Source: Streptomyces neyagawaensis (lineage in GTDB: Bacteria; Actinomycetota; Actinomycetes; Streptomycetales; Streptomycetaceae). From it: a DNA stretch of 64,000 nt. The DNA is taken from positions 310,001-374,000 of the forward strand of contig NZ_JAMGBG010000005.1 of assembly GCF_023516595.1 (NCBI RefSeq). Reading direction: 5' to 3'. Position numbers and translations under genes: made by a program. Positions 1-10,337 of the stretch are shown here, in pieces. Numbering within the stretch: position 1 is the first letter of the stretch; the number at the start of each line of letters is the position of its first letter. The notes beneath the pieces are model-generated. The model saw only the letters and a program-made list of their open reading frames with translations. It was not told where the DNA came from and searched no databases.

Positions 1-1777
1 CCGGGTCGAGACGCAAGTACAGACAACTGGCGAACAGATCGCTGCCGAGGTCGATCAGCAGGCGGTTGGTGCTGCTCATCACGTCCTCCGGCGCCTGCCC
101 CACGGTCGTGTACGCGCGGACGGCCGTACGGATCTGCCCCATCAGCCCCGCCGCCGTCACGTTGTGCCCCTGCACGTCGCCGATCACCGCCGACGCCCGG
201 CCGTGCGAGAGCACCAGGTCGAAGAAGTCGCCGCCGATGTCCATGCCCCGGGTCGCCGGCAGATAGCGGGAGGCCGCGTCGATACCGGGGATCGACGGCA
301 GCGAGTGCGGCAGCAGCGCCGCCTGCAGACCGTGCGCGAGCTGATGCTTGGCGTCGTACAGCAGCGCCCGCTGCAACGCCTGGGCGATCAGCCCGCTGAG
401 GCTGGTCAGCACCGCGCGCTCCTCCGCCGGGAAGGGATGCGGATCGGCGTACCCGAGCACACAGGTGCCCACCGGCTGCCCCTGGGCGATCAGCGGCAGA
501 TACGCCCAGGCGCCCATCCCGTCCGGGGTCGTCTGGCGCACCGGATACAGATGCTCCAGCTGCTGCCGGCTCTCGAAGAAGGCCGGCACCCCGGCGGTCA
601 GGGCGCGGGCGCCGGGGGTCTGCGCGCTCAGCGGCATGCCGTCGAATCGTTCGACGAGGTGCGGGTCCGTGTACCCGTGGTGGCCCAGCACATGGAGCCG
701 TCCCGCCCGGGAGCCGAGCATCACCAGCGCCTGGGAGCCGACGGCCGGGACGATCTCGTTCGCGACCAGCTCCACCACGTCCTGCACCCCCACCGCCTCG
801 GTGAGGGCGCTCGCCATGGCCAGCACATGGTCGATGGTCACCAGCCGGCCGGGCCCGTCGTCGTCCTCCTGGCGTGCGGCACTCTTCGGCGAGGCGACCG
901 AGCGGGCCCGGGAGATCCGCACGCTCAGCCCGTTCGTCCCCGGGTACAGCCGGAACGACAGCCACTCGCCCGGCGGCTTCAACGCCATGAACGACGTGAT
1001 GTGCTGACTCATCAGCGCGGCCCGGTAGCGGTCCTCGTGCGCGGGGTCGTTCAGCCACGGCACGGACGCCCACAGCTGCATGCCCAGCAGCGCGCTCACC
1101 GGGATGCCGAGCAGCTCGGCGGTGGCCGCGTTGGCGAAGGTGATCCGCCCGTGCAGATCGAGCGAGCACATCCCGTACGGCAGCCGCGCCACCATCCGGG
1201 CCGCCTCCACCGTGCCGAGCGTCCCGGCCACCGTGGTCGTCGACGGCGCGGAGAGGTCCGGCTCAGGCAGTACCGGCCTGCCCTCCTCCTCCGCGCGCCG
1301 CAGCCGTATCGCGAGCCGGTCGCAGGCCGAGGTGAGCTTGTCCCGCTCGCGTTCGCTGAGCTCCGGGGGGTGCGAGCCCGGCCAGGTCAGGAAGACGGCG
1401 CCGTAGGTGGTGTCACGGGTCGCCACCGGCAGTGCGGCCATCGCGAACGGATAGGGCAGGACGACGGCGATCCGGGGGTAGCGGCGGGCCATCTGCTCCT
1501 CGCCGTTGACCCACACCAGCCGCCGGTTCCGGACGGCCTCGGAGACCGGGGCCGGGGCGCTCAGGCTCACCCGCTCCCACGGCGCGGCGAAGGACCGAGG
1601 CAGCCCCGCCATCACCGCCATCTCCAGGACGGGCGCGTCATGGGCCAGCAGGTACACCGCACCGGAGTGCGCCTGGACGTCGTCCATCATCGCGGCCAGC
1701 GCGAGGGACAGCAGGGGGTGGCCCACGCGTGCCGTCTCGACCGTCGTCCGCTCACCGGACGCCGGGACGTCGGACAT
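1..1777 (-). CDS. SpoIIE-family PP2C phosphatase with GAF and PAS domains (3' end outside window)
   Basis: Reads leftward from an ATG at 1777 and leaves the window without a stop, so about 592 codons are visible. The N-terminal third is a GAF-like sensory region, the middle (about residues 235-330) is PAS-like with a 'GMCSLDLHGRITFANAA' stretch, and a second GAF region follows. From about residue 500 comes the SpoIIE/PP2C catalytic domain, with the metal-binding 'MDIGGDFFDLV' and 'ASAVIGDVQGHNVTAAG' motifs. Such proteins dephosphorylate anti-sigma-factor antagonists in partner-switching systems; which partner is used here is not visible. An HATPase domain may lie beyond the edge, as in the two related proteins at 10338 and 59255. 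No antagonist or anti-sigma gene is adjacent. The start is supported by an ATG just before the conserved region; a slightly different start is possible. Confidence 0.85.
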   Translation of the reverse strand, partial: MSDVPASGERTTVETARVGHPLLSLALAAMMDDVQAHSGAVYLLAHDAPVLEMAVMAGLPRSFAAPWERVSLSAPAPVSEAVRNRRLVWVNGEEQMARRYPRIAVVLPYPFAMAALPVATRDTTYGAVFLTWPGSHPPELSERERDKLTSACDRLAIRLRRAEEEGRPVLPEPDLSAPSTTTVAGTLGTVEAARMVARLPYGMCSLDLHGRITFANAATAELLGIPVSALLGMQLWASVPWLNDPAHEDRYRAALMSQHITSFMALKPPGEWLSFRLYPGTNGLSVRISRARSVASPKSAARQEDDDGPGRLVTIDHVLAMASALTEAVGVQDVVELVANEIVPAVGSQALVMLGSRAGRLHVLGHHGYTDPHLVERFDGMPLSAQTPGARALTAGVPAFFESRQQLEHLYPVRQTTPDGMGAWAYLPLIAQGQPVGTCVLGYADPHPFPAEERAVLTSLSGLIAQALQRALLYDAKHQLAHGLQAALLPHSLPSIPGIDAASRYLPATRGMDIGGDFFDLVLSHGRASAVIGDVQGHNVTAAGLMGQIRTAVRAYTTVGQAPEDVMSSTNRLLIDLGSDLFASCLYLRLDP

Positions 1778-2062
1778 GCCGACCACCTCCTCGCACGGTC
1801 GCGCCACGCCCCCGCGTCAAGGCTCCCTCTTGACGGCCCGACACGCACGGCGAGCACTCCGCGGAGGCTGAGCCCTCGTACCCCGACTCGCCGCGGACAT
1901 TCCCCCTGGATGGATGCGCGACCTTGCCCACGGGCGCCGTGCGTGCGCCCCCGCGCACCCCGTTGGCTGGTTCTTCGTGAACCGTGCGCGGTCACAGACG
2001 CCAACAATGGGCACGCGCTGAGACGAGGAAGCGGCGGCGGCCGGGGGAGGCGGAGGGCGATA

Positions 2063-2668
2063 GTGATCCGGGTGCTTCTCGTGCACGACGAATGTCTGGT
2101 CCGGTCGGTACTGGCGGAGTGGCTCCGCCGGGAGACCGACCTGCTGGTGTACGACGCGCCCTGGCGCACCGCGCCGGGGCGTGCGCGGTCCCTGCGGCCG
2201 GACGTCTGCGCGGCGGACCTGGACTGCGCCGACGCCGTGGGCATCCCACCCCTCGGCGATCTGCGCGGCGGCGCGGGCGGCGCCGCCGCGGGGCTCGTGG
2301 TGCTCGCCCAGGCCAGCCGCCCCGGTCTGCTCAAGCGCGCGGCGGAGGCCGGGGCCCTTGGCTACGTGGACAAGGAGGGCGCCCCGGAGCGGCTGGTGGC
2401 CGCGATCCGCCAGGTCGCCGTGGGGAAACGTTTCGTCGATGACTCGCTCGGCTTCGGCTTCCTCAAGGCCGCCGAGATGCCGCTGACCAGACGCGAGCTG
2501 AGCGTGTTATCCCTGGCTGCCGAGGGTGCCTCCGTCGCGGAGATCGCCGGCAGCCTTCATCTGTCCCACGGGACCGTGCGCAACTACATGGCCGCCATCA
2601 CCCGCAAGACGGGCGCGCGCAACAGGATCGACGCCATCCGGATCTCCCAGGGCGAGGGCTGGCTCTGA
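2063..2668 (+). CDS. ramR: RamR-like LuxR-family response regulator of the lanthipeptide locus
   Basis: 201 residues: an N-terminal receiver-like domain and a C-terminal LuxR/NarL helix-turn-helix ('LTRRELSVLSLAAEG', 'ASVAEIAGSLHLSHGTVRNY'). The receiver keeps a plausible phospho-acceptor Asp in 'DVCAADLD' and Lys in 'YVDKEG', but the acidic pair is the atypical 'HDE'. In Streptomyces, RamR/AmfR activates the adjacent SapB-type operon, and this gene faces ramB as expected for that locus. I chose GTG 2063 because GGAGGG lies five bases upstream (2052-2057) and similarity begins there; the open frame extends far upstream only because it is antisense to the first gene. No cognate histidine kinase is present, consistent with orphan regulators of this type. 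Its last 162 bases overlap the end of ramB on the other strand. Confidence 0.88.
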   Translation: MIRVLLVHDECLVRSVLAEWLRRETDLLVYDAPWRTAPGRARSLRPDVCAADLDCADAVGIPPLGDLRGGAGGAAAGLVVLAQASRPGLLKRAAEAGALGYVDKEGAPERLVAAIRQVAVGKRFVDDSLGFGFLKAAEMPLTRRELSVLSLAAEGASVAEIAGSLHLSHGTVRNYMAAITRKTGARNRIDAIRISQGEGWL

Positions 2669-4908
2669 CGACGGGACCAGGTCGGTGGGGGACGACAGGA
2701 CCGGGGCCGTGGGGGACGACGGGACCGGGGCCGTGGGGGACCATGTGCCCATCAGGTCCCGGTAGAGCGGGGAGCGGGTCATCAGGTCGTCGTGCGTGCC
2801 GAACGCGACGCGGCGGCCGTCCATGACCAGTACACGGTCCGCGCGGTGGGCCGAGCCGGCACGGTGGGCGACCACCACGAGGGTCGTGCCCGGCCGCCGT
2901 ACGAAGGCCCGCTCCGCGCGCTCCTCCGCCTCCGGGTCCAGATGACAGGTCGCCTCGTCGAGGATCACGACCGGCGCGTCCGACAGATGGGCCCGGGCCA
3001 GGGCGATCAGCTGCCGCTCGCCGGCGGACAGGGCGCCGGGGTCGATCTCGGCCCCCGGCCCGCCCAGCCGTTCCATCAGCTCCGTCAGCCCCACGGCCTC
3101 CGCGGCGGCCCACAGTTCCTCCTGGGGCACGGGTTTCGGCCGTAGCTCGCCGAGATTTTCGGCTAGGGATCCCCTGAAGACGTACGCCTCCTGCGGAATG
3201 AGCACCCGGTGTGCGCGGGATGTGGCGCCGGGCACCCGATGTCCGCACAAATGGACGGAGCCGTGCCGGGGGAGCAGGAGCCCCGCGACGATCCCGGCAA
3301 GCGTGGACTTCCCGATGCCGCTGGGACCCACGACGGCGAGATGGGTGCCCCGGGGCACCCGGAGGTCGAGGTCCTCGATCACGGGCGCGGCGGCGGGACC
3401 GTAGGCGAAGGTGACGGAGGAGAGGGTCAGGGCGTCGGGCGGGGTGGGGGGGAGTGGGGGGTCGGTCGGGGTTGGTGGGGCGGCCGCAGGCGTTCGGGGG
3501 GCTGTGGGGTGGGCTGCGGCGGGGGGCGACGCCGGTTCCTGTCGCGGCCCCGTGGGGCGGGTCATCGGGGCCGGGGCCGGCCCTGGCCCCCGCCGGGGCG
3601 CGTGCGACGGCTCGTCCGCCGGGGCCAGTCGGCGCAGGACCACCGCGAGGCGGGAGCCGCTCGTGCCCAGGCCGTGGACCAGGTTCTGCAGGGCCGGGAG
3701 GAGCGACTGGGTGACGTAGGCGAGCGCGCCGATGAGGGCGCCCGCGGTCACACCGCGCGCGAGCAGCCAGGGGGCGGCCGCCAGCAGGAGCACGACGGGG
3801 AGCTGGCCGCCGACCGCGAGGGACGCGACCCGCAGGACCCCCCAGCGGGCGAGGGAGCGCGCCGCGCGGTACTCGGCGTCGACGCCCCGCCCCGTGTCGT
3901 CGGCGACCGACTCCTCCGCACCGGCCGCCGTGATGTCCCGCAACCCCGGGCACACGGCGCCCAGACCGGTGGCGAGGGCCTCGTCGGCCACGAGGAACGC
4001 CTCCTGCCTGCGCGCCAGGGGGCGGAGCGACGCGAGGAAGAGGGCCACGCCCACCACCAGCGGGGGGACGACGACCAGCAGCAGCGGGGGAGCGAGCGAG
4101 AACAGCCCGACGAGCGCGCCGGCGGCCGTGAACACGAACGAGCGGGACACCATCACCAGGCCGGCGAAGGTGTCCCGGGCGATCTCCACCTGCTGGGTCA
4201 GCCCGGACAGCGCGCCGTCGTCGGCCTCCCGCACACCCCGCTCGACGACGCCGCGCACCAGACGGTCCCGCAACGGTTCGACCAGTGCCGCGACGCACCC
4301 GTACACCCGCCCGGTCCCGAACGCCCCGACCACCACGGCCGCGGCCCCGACACCGAGCCACGCCAGCCCGACGCCCGCCCGCCCGGCCAGGAACCCCTCG
4401 TCGAGGGCCTGGGCGAGCGCGTACCCCATGAGGAACGTCTGCGCCGTCTCCAACACCGACCATGCCACGAGCCGCACGACGACGGAGGCCCGCCGCCACA
4501 GAAAGCGGACGCCGCGCCCCGGGAGACCGGGGTGTGGGGTGTGGGGTGGGGCCGTTGGTTTGGCGGGGGTGGGGTGAGGGGTGCGGGGTGGGGCCGGTGG
4601 CTCGGCGACCACGCGGGCGGTTGCTGATCCGGCGGTGCCGCCTGGTGGGGCTCCGACGGTGTCGCCCGGCGTGGCGTCGGCGCGGTCGCTTCCCACCGGC
4701 CCGGTCCCTTCGCCGTCCGCCGTGCGGGGCCCTGGGCGCTTCTCGCCGTCCGCGGTGCGGGGCTCCGGACGCCCCTCGCTGTTCGCCGTGCGGGGCTCCG
4801 GGTGCTCCTCGCTGCTCGCCGCGCGGGACTCCACGCGCTGCTCGCCCGAGTCTGGTTCGGTGGCCGGCGTCGGGGAGTTGGGCTGCCTGTCGGGCCGTCG
4901 CCCCCGCA

Positions 4909-4909
<1 letters not shown>
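2507..4909 (-). CDS. ramB: RamB-like ABC exporter (permease-ATPase fusion)
   Basis: 800 residues. An unusual low-complexity N-terminus (about 1-135, Pro/Thr/Arg/Glu-rich with repeated 'EPRTADGE'-like units) precedes a six-helix exporter membrane domain (about 140-400), a second Pro/Ala-rich linker, and an ATPase domain. That domain has Walker A 'GPSGIGKST' (about 528), signature 'LSAGERQ' (about 630), Walker B 'VVILDEATCHLD' and an H-loop in 'LVVVAHRAG'. With RamA it should form the heterodimeric exporter for the SapB-type peptide. Its ATG overlaps the ramA TGA by one base (TGATG), so the two are translationally coupled. The C-terminus continues about 80 residues past the ATPase domain through 24-bp repeats and antisense to ramR; the final part looks like read-through rather than conserved protein. 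Confidence 0.88.
2667..2738. repeat. three 24-bp tandem repeats at ramR/ramB 3' ends
   Basis: Three consecutive 24-bp units begin GACGAC(A/G)GGACC and end GTGGGG. The first starts inside the ramR stop codon. In the ramB frame they encode three 8-residue units (SPTAPVPS, SPTAPVLS, SPTDLVPS). Confidence 0.85.
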
Positions 4910-6891
<1,982 letters not shown>

Positions 6892-6992
6892 ACCCGTCCT
6901 GACGTGGGGCCGAGGGGAACTGCCAGGGAACTGCCGCGGTCGCTCCACCCGGGCGGGGAGGCACCGTACGGGGCCCGGACATGCGCACGGCC

Positions 6993-7032
6993 CGGACGGC
7001 CCCTCCCCGGACTGGGGAGGAGGGACCGTCCG
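6993..7032 (-). terminator. ramS-ramA intercistronic hairpin
   Basis: Inverted repeat: CGGACGG at 6993-6999 pairs with CCGTCCG at 7026-7032, and inside it CCTCCCC pairs with GGGGAGG around a 5-base loop. There is no U-tract. It lies directly downstream of ramS, before ramA, where an attenuating or RNA-stabilising hairpin would set the ratio of precursor to transporter transcripts. Confidence 0.65.
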
Positions 7033-7123
7033 GAGCCGTGGCGCGACCCCGCCGCCGCGGATGCGACCGCGGTGCCGCGCCGATGCGACGGAAGAACCGT
7101 CCGGGGGCTGCCGCCCCGGCGGG

Positions 7124-7240
7124 TCAGAGACAGAGCGTGATGCTCGCCGCGCTCACACACGACAGCACGCTCAGGGAGCTGGGCCCGCCGGTGCCCGTGG
7201 TCTCGTCTGCTTCCATCGTCTGCAGGTCGAGGAGTGCCAT
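7124..7240 (-). CDS. ramS: SapB/AmfS-type class III lanthipeptide precursor (38 residues)
   Basis: A 38-residue gene starting ATG 7240, ending TGA 7124-7126. The leader begins MALLDLQTMEADE and keeps the 'LLDLQ.ME' motif known for kinase recognition in this family. The C-terminal core contains two Ser-x-x-Ser-x-x-x-Cys units, 'SSLSVLSC' and 'SAASITLC', the pattern converted to labionin or lanthionine rings; SapB has the same two-ring layout. A ribosome-binding AAAGGAA sits 7-13 bases upstream. It lies 86 bases downstream of ramC and upstream of the exporter genes, the canonical order C-S-A-B. The mature peptide would be a surfactant-like morphogen aiding aerial growth. The cleavage site is not determinable here; it probably lies between the acidic leader and 'TGTGGP'. 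Confidence 0.92.
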   Translation of the reverse strand: MALLDLQTMEADETTGTGGPSSLSVLSCVSAASITLCL

Positions 7241-7326
7241 GTCGATTCCTTTCGGTTGGGTCCCCCGAAGGGGACTTGGGGACGGGGGTGGTGCGTCACG
7301 ACTCCGTCAGAGCGGGGAGCCGCGTC

Positions 7327-10083
7327 TCAGGGCCGCCGTGGCGGCGGAAGGAACGGCAGGTGGGGCCGGGCGTCGTCGGCGAGCGCCGCGCCGAGCGCCA
7401 GCAGGCACCCCGCCGTTCCGGTACCGAGGTCCATGGAGAGCCGCATCAGGTGACTGCCGGGGAAGGCGAGTTGCCCCTGGTACGGCATGGCGTGCCAGCC
7501 GAGCGCGTCGATCTGCTCCCTGAGCAGGTCACGGGACGCGCCCGTCCGCGCGAGATGGAGGATCATCCCGGCCCGGCCCTCGAAGAGGCCGGGCTGCGCG
7601 TAGAAGCGGTAGGTGGCGGCGGCGAGGACACCCGCGCGGGCCCGCTCGAACTCGCCGGAGGCAGCGGGCCCGGACAGGAGCCCCGTGGCCGCCAGGTAGT
7701 CGTCGAGGACCATGCCGACGCCCGCCCCGCCGTCGCCGAGGTACGGCATCGTCCGCCAGCCCTCGTCGACGGCCAGGCCGCCGTTCTTCTGCTCGACGAG
7801 GCACTCCAGGTCGAGCCGCAGGGCGTCGCCCGCCGAGTCGAGGAGCGCCCGGTCGCCCGTCGCCTCGTACCGGCGCAGCAGGAGAAGCGCGGGACCGCTC
7901 GCGCCGCGCAGCAGCCCGGCGCGTCGGCGGGGCGGTGCGGGGCGGGGTTCGGCGAGGCGCCGCACGAGGAGCGCCGCGATGTCGTCGGCGTGTTCGTCCA
8001 GCTCCGTCTCGCCGGTGGCCCGCGCCAGGTGCCCGAGGACCAGCCCGAGTCCGGCCAGGCCGCCGCGCAGGTCGGAGGAGAGCTTGTGCCACTTCTCGGA
8101 CAGGACGCGCTCGACGAGGTCGAGGGCCCGCTCCCGGTGACCGAGCAGGTCCAGGACGTGCGCCACCCCGGCGAGCCCGTCGTACAGGCCGAGCGGAGTG
8201 CCGAGGGGCACCGGGTCGGTGTGGTCGAGCAGCCAGCGCTCGCCCTCCTCGTACCGCTCGGCCCCCGTCACGGCCAGCGCGTACAGCACGCCGGCGGCGC
8301 CGTGGGCGAGGCCGAGACCGCCGCCGTCCGAGAACTGGGCGACGTCACCGGGGAAGAGCCGGTCGTCCCGCTCGGGTGTGGCCGACGCCAGGATCGCCTT
8401 GACCATCGAGTCCCGGCTGTACGGCCAGTCCACGGGCTCGGCGAGCGACGCGAACGGCGAGGCCGCGGCAGGGACGACGGAGGGGCCGCCGCCTCCTGTG
8501 CCAAGCCCCCGTGCGGGGCCGCCCGCCGCGCCGCGCCCCCGTGCGCCGTCGCCGCCCGTTGCGTCAAGCTCCCGCCCGCCGTCGCCGCCCGCTGGGGCAC
8601 GGCCGTGGCGGTCCGCCCCGCTCCCGGTGCCCGCGCCCGCCCGTACGATCTCGGCGACCGCCTCGTCCAGGAACCGTCGCGGCACGGCCGGGAACTGTCC
8701 CGCGATCACCTCGGCCAGATGCCCGGCCTTCGCCCGGTCGATCACGAGGAGCGAGGTGACGGGCAGGAACAGCGCGAGGCGCAGACAGGCGAGGGCGTAG
8801 CGGTCGACGTCGGGGCCCGTGCGGTCCGGGGGTGCCAGGAAGCCGGGGTGGGCGACGATCTGCCGGCCGTTCTCCTCGGCGGGGGCCGCCGCCTCGAAGT
8901 CCAGCAGGGACACCGACCGCCCGTCCGGCGCGACCATGATGTTGAAGACATGCAGGTCGTTGAAGACGATCCCGCGCCCGTGCACCGCCTCGACCGCCTC
9001 CTCGACGGCCCGGTGGACGCGTAACGCCCAGTCGGTGTACGCGGCCACCGCGTCCGGGTCGGGATCGGAGGCCAGCAGCGGGTGCCGTTCGGCGACGTAC
9101 GCGTTGAGCGGGCGGCCCTCGACGAAGTCCATGACGAGGAAGCGGTGCTCGCCGAGGGTGAACCAGTCGCGGACCCCGGGCACGACGCCCAGCCCCGACA
9201 GCCGCTCCAGCGCGGCCCTCTCCCGCTCCAGCCGGGTCACCGCGTCGGCCCCGTCGGCGGCCAGTCCGGCGTGCGGGCGCCCTTCCTTGAGGACCACCTT
9301 GCGCCCGTCGCGGGTGTCGGTGCCGACGTACACCCCGCCGCCGTTGGAGAAGTGCAGGGCCTTCTCGATGCGGTACGGCAGATCGCCGACCGTGGTGGTG
9401 TTCCGCGCCGCCAGCTGCGGTGCGAGGAACGCGGGCAGCGTCACCCACTCGGGTACATGGAAGGTCGGCTTCCGCTGGTCCGGCACCAGGGTGCCCGAGC
9501 CGTCGCGGACCGCCGGGACGAGTGAGCCGCGCTCGTCGACGACGAAGGACCGGGCGAAGGCGCCGTAGCGGACGTACAAGGGACCGTCGTTCCAGCGCAG
9601 GTCGGTGAGGATGTACGGGCCGTCGAGGCCCTCCAGGAGCGCGCCCAGTTCCCGCAGGACGAGGTGCAGCTGCTCCTCGTCGGCCGGGTAGAGCGTCACG
9701 AACTTGCCGCTGGTGTCGCGGCCCGCGTACTTGGCGTTGCGCAGATGCAGCAGATGCGGGCCGGGCACGAACTTGAACGGGATCAGCCGGGGCACGCAGT
9801 AGTCCCACACGGTCGCCGCGATCCGCTCCGCGTTCGCCCGGGTGGCGGAGGCGTGCACCTTCCAGCCCTGGGTGGGCGCGGGGCGCGTACGGCCGGCGCC
9901 GCCGACGGGGGTCAGGGTCAGCCAGTCGCCGATCCGGGCGGCCCGCCAGCCCTCCGGCACCGCCCGGCGGGCCGTGTCAAACTCGGGCGCGGTCGTGCCG
10001 GCGCGCTCACCGGCCGAGAGCCGGTCGGGTGTCTCGTAGAAGTGTCTGTCGGCGAGTGCGTACGCCTCGTACCGCTTGTCCAT
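7327..10083 (-). CDS. ramC: RamC-like class III lanthionine synthetase
   Basis: 918 residues, the usual length for this trifunctional enzyme. The N-terminus (about 1-220, starting MDKRYEAYALADRHFYETPD) is the phospho-Ser/Thr lyase region. A Ser/Thr-kinase-like domain follows: Gly-rich loop 'GGGVYVGTD' (about 248), Lys in 'VVLKEG', catalytic loop 'FNDLHVFNIM' (about 372) and 'LLDFEAA'. The C-terminal third (from about 553) is a LanC-like alpha-toroid ('GLYDGLAGVAHVLDLLG'). The zinc-binding Cys-His-Gly of true LanC proteins is absent ('GLLRGASG' in its place), as in other class III enzymes. It should phosphorylate and dehydrate the RamS serines and form the rings. RBS GGGGGAA precedes ATG 10083. 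A low-complexity insert (about 480-545) separates kinase and cyclase. Confidence 0.93.
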   Translation of the reverse strand: MDKRYEAYALADRHFYETPDRLSAGERAGTTAPEFDTARRAVPEGWRAARIGDWLTLTPVGGAGRTRPAPTQGWKVHASATRANAERIAATVWDYCVPRLIPFKFVPGPHLLHLRNAKYAGRDTSGKFVTLYPADEEQLHLVLRELGALLEGLDGPYILTDLRWNDGPLYVRYGAFARSFVVDERGSLVPAVRDGSGTLVPDQRKPTFHVPEWVTLPAFLAPQLAARNTTTVGDLPYRIEKALHFSNGGGVYVGTDTRDGRKVVLKEGRPHAGLAADGADAVTRLERERAALERLSGLGVVPGVRDWFTLGEHRFLVMDFVEGRPLNAYVAERHPLLASDPDPDAVAAYTDWALRVHRAVEEAVEAVHGRGIVFNDLHVFNIMVAPDGRSVSLLDFEAAAPAEENGRQIVAHPGFLAPPDRTGPDVDRYALACLRLALFLPVTSLLVIDRAKAGHLAEVIAGQFPAVPRRFLDEAVAEIVRAGAGTGSGADRHGRAPAGGDGGRELDATGGDGARGRGAAGGPARGLGTGGGGPSVVPAAASPFASLAEPVDWPYSRDSMVKAILASATPERDDRLFPGDVAQFSDGGGLGLAHGAAGVLYALAVTGAERYEEGERWLLDHTDPVPLGTPLGLYDGLAGVAHVLDLLGHRERALDLVERVLSEKWHKLSSDLRGGLAGLGLVLGHLARATGETELDEHADDIAALLVRRLAEPRPAPPRRRAGLLRGASGPALLLLRRYEATGDRALLDSAGDALRLDLECLVEQKNGGLAVDEGWRTMPYLGDGGAGVGMVLDDYLAATGLLSGPAASGEFERARAGVLAAATYRFYAQPGLFEGRAGMILHLARTGASRDLLREQIDALGWHAMPYQGQLAFPGSHLMRLSMDLGTGTAGCLLALGAALADDARPHLPFLPPPRRP

Positions 10084-10163
10084 GCGAGTTCCCCCGGGTC
10101 GTGTGAGCCGTGTCCCTGGGCCGTGTGGCGTCGAGCCTTCCAGCCGGGCGGGGCGGCCCGACA

Positions 10164-10200
10164 GTCACGGCTGTCACCAGAAAGCCGTCACGCGTGTCAC
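10164..10200 (-). promoter_or_regulatory. paired GTCAC direct repeats upstream of ramC
   Basis: GTCAC occurs at 10164, 10173, 10187 and 10196, forming two copies of GTCAC-N4-GTCAC 23 bp apart. They lie about 80-117 bp upstream of the ramC start, a typical position for direct-repeat binding by a NarL/LuxR-type activator such as RamR. They also lie in the region shared with the divergent phosphatase gene. Binding by RamR is inference from position and pattern. Confidence 0.45.
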
Positions 10201-10337
10201 GCGATCACCGTGCGGAACGCATGCGTAAAGACTTGTTCGGGGCGTTTCGATCCCCGCTGTGCGCGGTGGGTGTTCCGGTCTCCCCGGAACGGCCGCAGGG
10301 GCTGCGCGAGCGTGCCGGAAGCGCTGTAATTGCGGAC

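Noticed and set aside
164..2062. Long open frame in front of ramR on the plus strand
   Set aside because: Antisense to a well-supported SpoIIE gene; Arg/His-rich composition; GTG 2063 with RBS is the start.
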